A stretch of DNA of 64,000 nt from the NCBI GenBank assembly GCA_037179385.1, contig CM074187.1, positions 4,898,001 through 4,962,000 of the forward strand. The letters run 5' to 3'. The position numbers and the translations under genes were made by a program. How positions within the stretch are numbered: the first letter of the stretch is position 1; every line of letters starts with the position of its first letter. A model generated the notes under the pieces. It worked only from the letters and a program-made list of their open reading frames with translations, was not told the DNA's origin and did no database searches. This stretch comes from Holothuria scabra (taxonomy: Eukaryota > Echinodermata > Holothuroidea > Aspidochirotida > Holothuriidae). Shown piece after piece: positions 57,885-64,000 of this stretch.

Positions 57885-58724
57885 TAGGGGTGGCGCTAGC
57901 AGGATAGGGGGGAGGGAGGGGGGAAACCCCCCCCCCCGTCGGGGAAGGTCGGCGATTTCGTCGGGGAGGACTTAAAAAATAAAAAAATAAAAATAAACCT
58001 AAAAGGACTGAAGTTACTGGGTTGGTGATTTTGAACATATTTTTTGTTTTGTAATTCCATTTCAAATCAGTCATAAAATTACAACATATCCCCAATATTT
58101 GCTTCAGATTGTTAAAAGTGGCAAAATTTTCCAGTTTCGATGGATACTCAGTACAACAAATAACCAAAGCCACCTGCACTGTTAATCATCCCGAGATTTT
58201 ACCTAATTTTGCTCTTGAAAGGCATATCACTTAATAAAGAACCTAATTTTATCATTATAACCTTACAAAAAACAAATTTTCTGCAATATAATAAGCTCAA
58301 AATGTTCAAATCTTCGTTCAAAAAAGGGAAAAACTTCTAGTCTCGTCTGGTGACCTAAGTACGTAGGTCTAGAACGAATAAATGCATGAACGCAACAGAA
58401 TTTCAGCTGTCGTGTATAAAACGTTTTTGATTTTACCCATAAGAAGGACAGATTCTTTGATAAACACCCGACGTTTTAATGGTCTTTACAAAAGCCAAAT
58501 TTCTTTCAAAAATTTTAATTTTTTTCTTCAAAATATGCTCCAGATTTTGAAGTATTTGTTAAAAAGAAAGTCAGAAATTTCTGCGCCCTTTGCGCGCCTC
58601 AAATTTTGCCAATTCACGTCCCACTGGGACCCACTCATACCTTTGTCGGGGCCTTGAAATGCTGGCCCCCCTGTCGGGGAGCTTGCCCCCCCCTCCCGTC
58701 GGGCAAATCCTGGCGCCACCCCTG
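57885..58724. mobile_element. non-autonomous hAT element, 840 bp
   Basis: The left end TAGGGGTGGCGCTAGCAGGA (first base changed) and the right end read inward CAGGGGTGGCGCCAGGATTT are inverted. A perfect 8-bp target duplication GACATAAA flanks it (57877-57884, 58725-58732). GTCGGGGA and CCCGACGGG poly-C/G tracts lie inside both ends. No transposase; minus-strand frames over poly-C are spurious. Confidence 0.85.
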
Positions 58725-58732
58725 GACATAAA

Positions 58733-59482
58733 CATATGGTACACACCAGTTAGCATTTTTCGTTAAAAAGCAAATATTTTTTTAATATACGCTTTTATTT
58801 TCACAAAGAGTAAACGTTTTTGGGCGAAATTTGCTTTTGTCAGAGCGCCTTAGTATACGTAAAGAAGGACTACAATAAAATGTGTAACGCCAAACGAATT
58901 TCAGTCGTCCATATAACTTTCTTGATTTTGCTCAGATGACTGGTAGATTCTTCCATAAACACCCCGATTTTTAATGAGCCATACTAAAAGCCAAATTAAT
59001 TTCTTCCCAATACTTCAAACCAACTTTTGAACAAGTCGCTCGGGATTTTCAAATATTTGTTACAAGAAAGCCAAAAAATTGAGAAGATATGCGCGCCCCA
59101 AATTCTGCCTATCACATCCCACCAGCAACTCATCGACCGTTTTCGGGGCTTCCAAAACCTATGATGATTGGTCTTTTAAGCCACAGGCTTCCCAAATGTG
59201 TTTTAGCTGTTTAATTTTTCGTGACTATGTTACTCTTATTATGATACTTTTCTATTTTCGGTCAAATGCTTGAAAGAATTTGGATATTAAACCTTTTCGG
59301 GCATATTGTGTTGTGATAACCTGTGGCGTAAAACTCACGAATAACTGTACAGCATTTTGCGCTGCGCGAAGGTGAAGCGAAATTTTGGAATCTTGTCCAA
59401 TTTTCTTGAAAATTTTACTGCGACTATATGACATTTCTTTCCCCTTTTTCGGGCATATCTTTTTTAAGATTTCGGCCACATT
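58733..59482. other. interior of the 6.9 kb element, unassigned
   Basis: Contains TGCGCGCCCCAAATTCTGCC-type sequence related to 58590-58615 and to the 35-38 kb repeats; no gene. Confidence 0.4.
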
Positions 59483-59918
59483 CAGGCCCGTAGCCAGCCC
59501 ATGTGGAGGGGTGGGTCTTTTTTCCAAGATGTGGACCTTTTTCCCCAAATACGAAGGCGGCTGGCGCGTGCCGTAAGCATGCAGTTGTTAGGGGTCCGGG
59601 GCATGCTTCCCCGGAAAAGTTTGAATTCTGCAGATCTCCTGCAATCTGGGGCATTTTAAAGTACTTTTGAACACAGCAGAAGTCCTTTTTCCCCAGGAAT
59701 TCCACACAGTACACCACTTTTCAAGAAAAAATCATACATGTATTCTGAAAGGTTTTATCTTCCTGCAAAAAGTGAACGGAAATTCGTCCTCAATATGTCA
59801 AGATAAAAAATATTTCATAGCCCACCCTTCAAACTCTAGAACACAGGGCTGGAAAAATGGACCTCCCTCAAGTTGGGGATGGTTGTTCGAACGCTCCGAC
59901 CCCCTGGCTACGGGCCTG
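59483..59918. mobile_element. TIR element, 436 bp
   Basis: CAGGCCCGTAGCCAG at the left is mirrored exactly by CTGGCTACGGGCCTG at the right. Flanks ACATT and ACGTT could be a 5-bp duplication with one mismatch, so the superfamily is unclear. A related single end (CAGGTCCGTAGCC) occurs near 46710. Confidence 0.7.
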
Positions 59919-60087
59919 ACGTTTAGGAATTTTCTGAAAAACCATGCTATTTTTTCTTCAGAACTAAAGGACTGTCCGATTTTTTTGCCAAATTCCTGCA
60001 CGAATTTAGATTTTGGGGAAATTTGGGGACAGCCTTCCCCCGCCCCGTCTCGTACGCCACTGGGTATTCCACTCCACCCAACATCCT

Positions 60088-60377
60088 GGTAGCATTCCCA
60101 TATGGGCCCCATATCGACAAACACATGGGTCCCATAAACCTTTTGCACCCAAGATCCATATGGGACCCATATGGGCCAGCCCAGGAAACCCATATAATGC
60201 ATATGGGATAGTGCTGCGACCAATTTGGGCAATTGCCCCATATGGGCCCCAGTACTATCCCATATGGGCATAAGGGCATACCGGGCTGGCCCATATGGCC
60301 CCATGTGGGTCTTGGGTGCAAAATGATATGGGACCCATTTGGTTTGACGTATATGGGGCCCACATGGGAATGCTACC
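60088..60377. mobile_element. palindromic CCATATGG-rich MITE, about 290 bp
   Basis: The two halves are reverse complements over about 130 bp each, starting GGTAGCATTCCCATATGGGC at both ends. CCCATATGGG and similar 8-10 bp palindromes recur at least eight times, giving palindromes within a palindrome. Overlapping frames on both strands (the longest 251 codons, minus, 59798-60553) arise from this symmetry and are not genes. No clear target duplication. Confidence 0.75.
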
Positions 60378-61654
60378 TTAGCTAGGTGAGGTCCTGTAGT
60401 GGTAAGGTTGCGACCCTTGAGACTGCATTGACCCAACATGGGCTTGGTTGTTGCATTGGCCAATGACTGGCAACACTGGCTGTGAAAAGTGCGGATTCCT
60501 TCCAACCAAATTTGACTTAAATATTCTACCCCCCCCCCCCCCCCCTCACACACACACCCACCAAGTATGATTTTGAAACAAATTTGTGCATTCCCAGGAA
60601 TTGAAAAAAATCCCTACAGGAGGAAGAAACAGGCCAGATGCTATAGGGGCCATGCTAGGAGCACGCTTTTTCAGGGACGCTTTTGCAGGGATGGGGCCCC
60701 AAGCCCCCCCCCTCCCACACACACACACCCGTAGCTATGTCACTGTTTTTATATTTTTTCCAAAAAAATATTTTTCCCTTGAAGGAAGGTTTTAGGCATA
60801 TCTCATTTACATCTTGTGTACATTTATTTTACTTTTTTCTTTTGAATTTATTTTGAAGAAAAACTTCCTTTCCGTCTTCGATATTTCTTTTTTAATCTGT
60901 CTTCCTCTTTTCTAAAGTAGGAAGGAATTTCAGATGTTTGTACAATGGTAGGAGAATTTTTTTTTTTTTGGGGGGGGGGGGGGTAGAAGAATTTTTTTCC
61001 TTGAAGGAAAAACTTTATTAAAACTCAAAGCAGAATATATACAAGGTAATAAGATATTTACAATTATTTACGTATTGGATAAACTAATTACAACACTATT
61101 GCAGTTGACCACAAAAAGAATGCTACCCGGACCCCACAAGGCGGGAATCGATCTCGAATCCTAAGGAATCTCAAACGTATTTCAAACCACCACACTTATA
61201 GCTCGCTGATGACGTTTTGCGGTTGATAATTTACTTATACTTGCAACATGTTTTAAACATTAAGGTAAGTTCTAATGTAAATTTAAATATTTGTGCCTTT
61301 GGAAGTGTCTGGGTTACTCAAGGGCATCTTGGCTTTCATTTTGCAAATATGTACCTCTTCCCTGAATGGTGGTCGCAAGAATCTAGTAGGCATATGCCTA
61401 AGCCTTCTTAGACTGGCTAGACAGAAAATTCGCCCTGCATACGAAGGCCTACGACCATATCTACGACCCAAACTCTCCTGGCCACGTACGTGCTGGTCTT
61501 TCCACGATTTCTTCTTCATTAAAATTTCATTTTCGGTAATTTTATTATACCAACGTTATTATTCAGCCTAGTTGTAGCAAGTTACCGTTTGTAAAACTTA
61601 CAAGTTACACGCAGTGCTAGCATATGTCGAATGCTTCGAGAAGACAACCGTGAT
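60378..61654. other. interior of the 6.9 kb element, unassigned
   Basis: Poly-C runs at about 60529-60546 and poly-G at about 60970-60983. A sequence near 61137-61165 (GGCGGGAATCGATCTCGAAT) might be a decayed tRNA-like B box on the minus strand. No gene. Confidence 0.35.
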
Positions 61655-62032
61655 CCGATCCCGCCTTCGTACATACTGTCACGCCCATCCGTTTGTGATC
61701 ACGCCTATCTTCTTAACGTAACGCCATTCGTTTGTTCGAGCTGCATTTCCAGTCATAACCTATATATATTGCAATTTTATAAACTATAATGGATTACTCG
61801 TTAACTAAGACAGTTTACTTATAAGCTATTTATATAGAGTAGTAATATAATCTATATATATTGGATTCATAATATAACACATTTATATCAATTTCTATAT
61901 CATAACCTAAATATATTGAACTTTCTATATCATAACCTAAATATATTAGAACTATAATCAATATATTTTGAGTTTATAACATAACCTAAATATATTCATG
62001 TTATAAAATATTTGCCGATACGGCACCTCATA

Positions 62033-64000
62033 CTACATCTCTGGGAAAATGATGACGAAATGCCGTACCTCTGGGATAGCAAGCGGGGAGCGAAAAATCG
62101 CTACCAGACCTATTTGTTAATACGTGTCCGCACCGCAGCCACAGAGGCGTCCTATGGTCATGAGAATACATTGATGAAAAAACGATGAATCGGTTTTTCC
62201 GCTCGCGCCTGAAGAATCTATAAAATTCTCATACCATGACAACCGTACCGGTGACTTCTTTCGCAATTTAGCGTACAGGTGTTCATCCGAAAATAAGTAG
62301 AAATTTTAATACATTGGTTGATTATCGCTGGACAGGTCAGAACTCGAGGAGGGAAAAACGACAATGCAATCCTTGCTATCAGGAGACAAGCATTAATCTC
62401 TGTTTGAACAGGGAGGTGTATAAAAGTGGCTGCGAAAGGTCTTACACCCCTAATAATTTCCCCTTGACTTACACACTTAATTAGCTCCCCACTGCAGCCT
62501 TTTCAAAGTTCACATCTATTTCAAGACATCCATCACTTGATAGCTGACAAGTTTGCCCATCTAGTTTGCCCGTTTAGATTTTGAGCTAGAAATACTTAAA
62601 AGTTTTGTGGGGTACACCCACCCCTAGCCTCTTCACAAAAACGGAAAACCTCCGCCATTTGACAGCATTTTTTAAAACAGTCTAAATCACCATCAATCTT
62701 ACCCAAATTTTCAACATCCACATTCTAGCAAGTTCTCTTTTATATTCTTGGACTTTCATTACCCTACTGGCAGGTTATCCTGACAAAATTTGGCCCAAAC
62801 CAGAGTTAAAAGAACTACTTCTTTGAGGCTGTGCACTTGACGCTCTAGAACACTACTCTAATGGAGTAGTGAGACTAAAATGAGGAACGTGTGAATTTAA
62901 AACTGTATGCTTAGGGTCTACTGCCAACGAGAAGCCGAAAGGCCCAGATGGGTGGTCCATGGCTCGCTTTTTTCCTGTTAAAGTCCAGGTATCCAGGTAT
63001 AAGGTCCTGGATCCCGTAGAAGGGAGGGGGCGAAGCCTCCCAGAAACATCTCGCACTCAGGCTCTTCAGGAAGATTGTTTTGAAGGGACATTTTCCCAGT
63101 GAAGTGTTCCTAATTTCCTGGGTTTAAGTTCATTAACACATGAAAGACGGGCCAGTTAGCTGTTTAATCTAAAAACAAAGTTAATTTTCGTGTGCTTCAC
63201 TGGATGTAACAGACTTAATAGACGACCATAAATTGATTGACTTCTTTAGAACTAAACTAATGGAACTAAACTAATGTAATTTTGGAGCAACCCTGAGTTT
63301 TACCGTCAGTTTATGCGCTGGAAATTGTCAGCGCTGCATAAAGACTAAGATTTGAAAGTACATTAATACCACGGTTTTGAGATTGAAAATTTGGGTTTAC
63401 ACGCGGCAAATTTTTAACTTTTCTGTGGCTAAAACTGAAGAAATTTAGCTACCCAAGATTATGGACTATTTCAAATAGTTTCACTGGCGACTTGTAATAA
63501 TGCCAGCAAGACTCAAGAAAGAGGATCTACACTTAATAAATGTTGCACGTTTGTCAAATGCATTAGTACTACCTTCAGTTATTATTACTTTTTCAGGTGA
63601 CGAAACTGCTTGCGCCCTCGATATTTGCATTAGACGACATTTCGTGGTTGGAGTGGAAAGATCAACTTGAGTTTGAACAAAGTCCTTATCATGTTTATTT
63701 ATCGTTTGACTGTTTCTCTTTCCCCCCAAATGAATCGAATTTGCTTGGATGAGGAGGGAGGGAGGGAGGGGCATAAAACCCACGACCTGTAAATATCACA
63801 TGCAGGTGGGTTATTCAAGGGCTACCAAATACAGTATAGCTGAGTTTTGCATTTAGGCCTATTATATAGCCTATTGGCCTGGACCCTACGTTACGTATTT
63901 AGGGCTTCACCCGTTAGTTTGTGATCAGTAACAACTGAAACCCCGAAAAGCAAAATCTGGCCTGGGGTGATATTTCGGGCCTCTCTTGGCCCTCCCAGTC
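62033..64000. other. unassigned sequence to the window end
   Basis: No recognised element. A 100-codon minus-strand frame (63481-63783) is open and hydrophilic but has no motif and no strong acceptor. A GAGGGAGG tract lies at about 63752-63772. If gene A continues, this is intron or upstream exon territory. Confidence 0.35.

Larger units (their letters stand above)
55135..62030. mobile_element. large TIR element, 6896 bp, with about 378-bp inverted termini, TA target site
   Basis: The left arm (55135-55513) and right arm (61655-62030) are reverse complements at over 90 percent identity by eye. They start TGAGGTGTCGTATCGG and, inward from the right, TGAGGTGCCGTATCGG. TA flanks both sides (55133-55134, 62031-62032). 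Each arm holds tandem copies of AATATATTTAGGTTATGATA then TAGAAA, and ends in a GC-richer block with GGCGTGATCACAAACGGATG and TATGTACGAAGGCGGGATC. The interior carries several nested hATs and other repeats, and no recognisable transposase. It is probably a non-autonomous or gutted element of uncertain superfamily. It lies upstream of the gene A transmembrane exon and may be inside that gene. Confidence 0.85.

Noticed and set aside
59798..60553. 251-codon minus-strand open frame, the second longest in the window
   Set aside because: It spans the CCATATGG palindrome and the end of a TIR element. Frames are open on both strands at once and the translation is low-complexity Gly/Pro/Tyr/Trp, so it is a by-product of the repeat.
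63481..63783. 100-codon minus-strand frame as an upstream exon of gene A
   Set aside because: A GAAG-GTAGTA donor exists, but no pyrimidine-rich acceptor, no Ig or other motif, and the phase does not match the phase-2 entry of the transmembrane exon.

Overview
The window is eukaryotic, intron-rich and transposon-rich: single coding exons lie kilobases apart, there is no operon structure, and most of the sequence is interspersed repeats. The frequent TAGGCCTA palindromes, long GACCTTTGACCT arrays, CR1/L2-like LINE, tRNA-derived SINEs and many hAT and TTAA elements suggest a marine invertebrate deuterostome. My guess is an echinoderm, but nothing here proves the species.

The best-supported host genes are two immunoglobulin-superfamily-type genes on the minus strand. 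Gene B starts with a signal-peptide exon at 27525-27588. Its intron phase fits exactly onto a two-Ig-domain exon at 18572-19102, about 8.4 kb away; the 3' end is unresolved. Gene A is seen only at its 3' end: a transmembrane exon (54053-54169), a short cytoplasmic exon with an ITIM-like tyrosine (53652-53707) and a terminal exon with a stop (46931-47127). The three join in frame across introns of 345 bp and 6.5 kb. Its extracellular part is not visible and probably lies beyond 64 kb, behind a 6.9 kb transposon. Both look like surface or secreted recognition proteins arranged in tandem; their function is inferred. A possible plus-strand half-Ig exon at 54863-54951 resembles domain 2 of the PDGFR/VEGFR group.

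Layout. 1-16.5 kb: hAT elements (974-1901, 15365-16445), arrays of about 150 bp units with nuclear-receptor-like half-sites ending in (CA)n plus a hairpin (2.5-7.5 kb), a TA-flanked TIR element (7657-8339) and an AAAC-flanked element with internal iterons (9407-10593). 16.5-28 kb: gene B, with a SINE, a hAT and a TTAA MITE in its intron. 28-35 kb: two MITEs, then a dead CR1/L2-like LINE (30.7-34.8 kb) split by a CACTA-like element. 35-43 kb: diverged repeats and unassigned sequence. 43-54 kb: Helentron-like elements and gene A exons. 54.5-62 kb: a SINE and a 6.9 kb element with 378 bp inverted termini carrying nested hATs and a CCATATGG-rich palindrome. 62-64 kb: nothing recognised.

The most interesting unnamed pattern is a set of repeat families sharing one plan: a 5' module, an array of GACCTTTGACCT-type units, (CA)n, a conserved lead-in, then a 3' hairpin and an A-run. 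The hairpin stem differs between families but matches that family's own 5' module. This resembles Helentron/HINE elements, and the arrays contain dozens of DR1 and DR2 half-site pairs.
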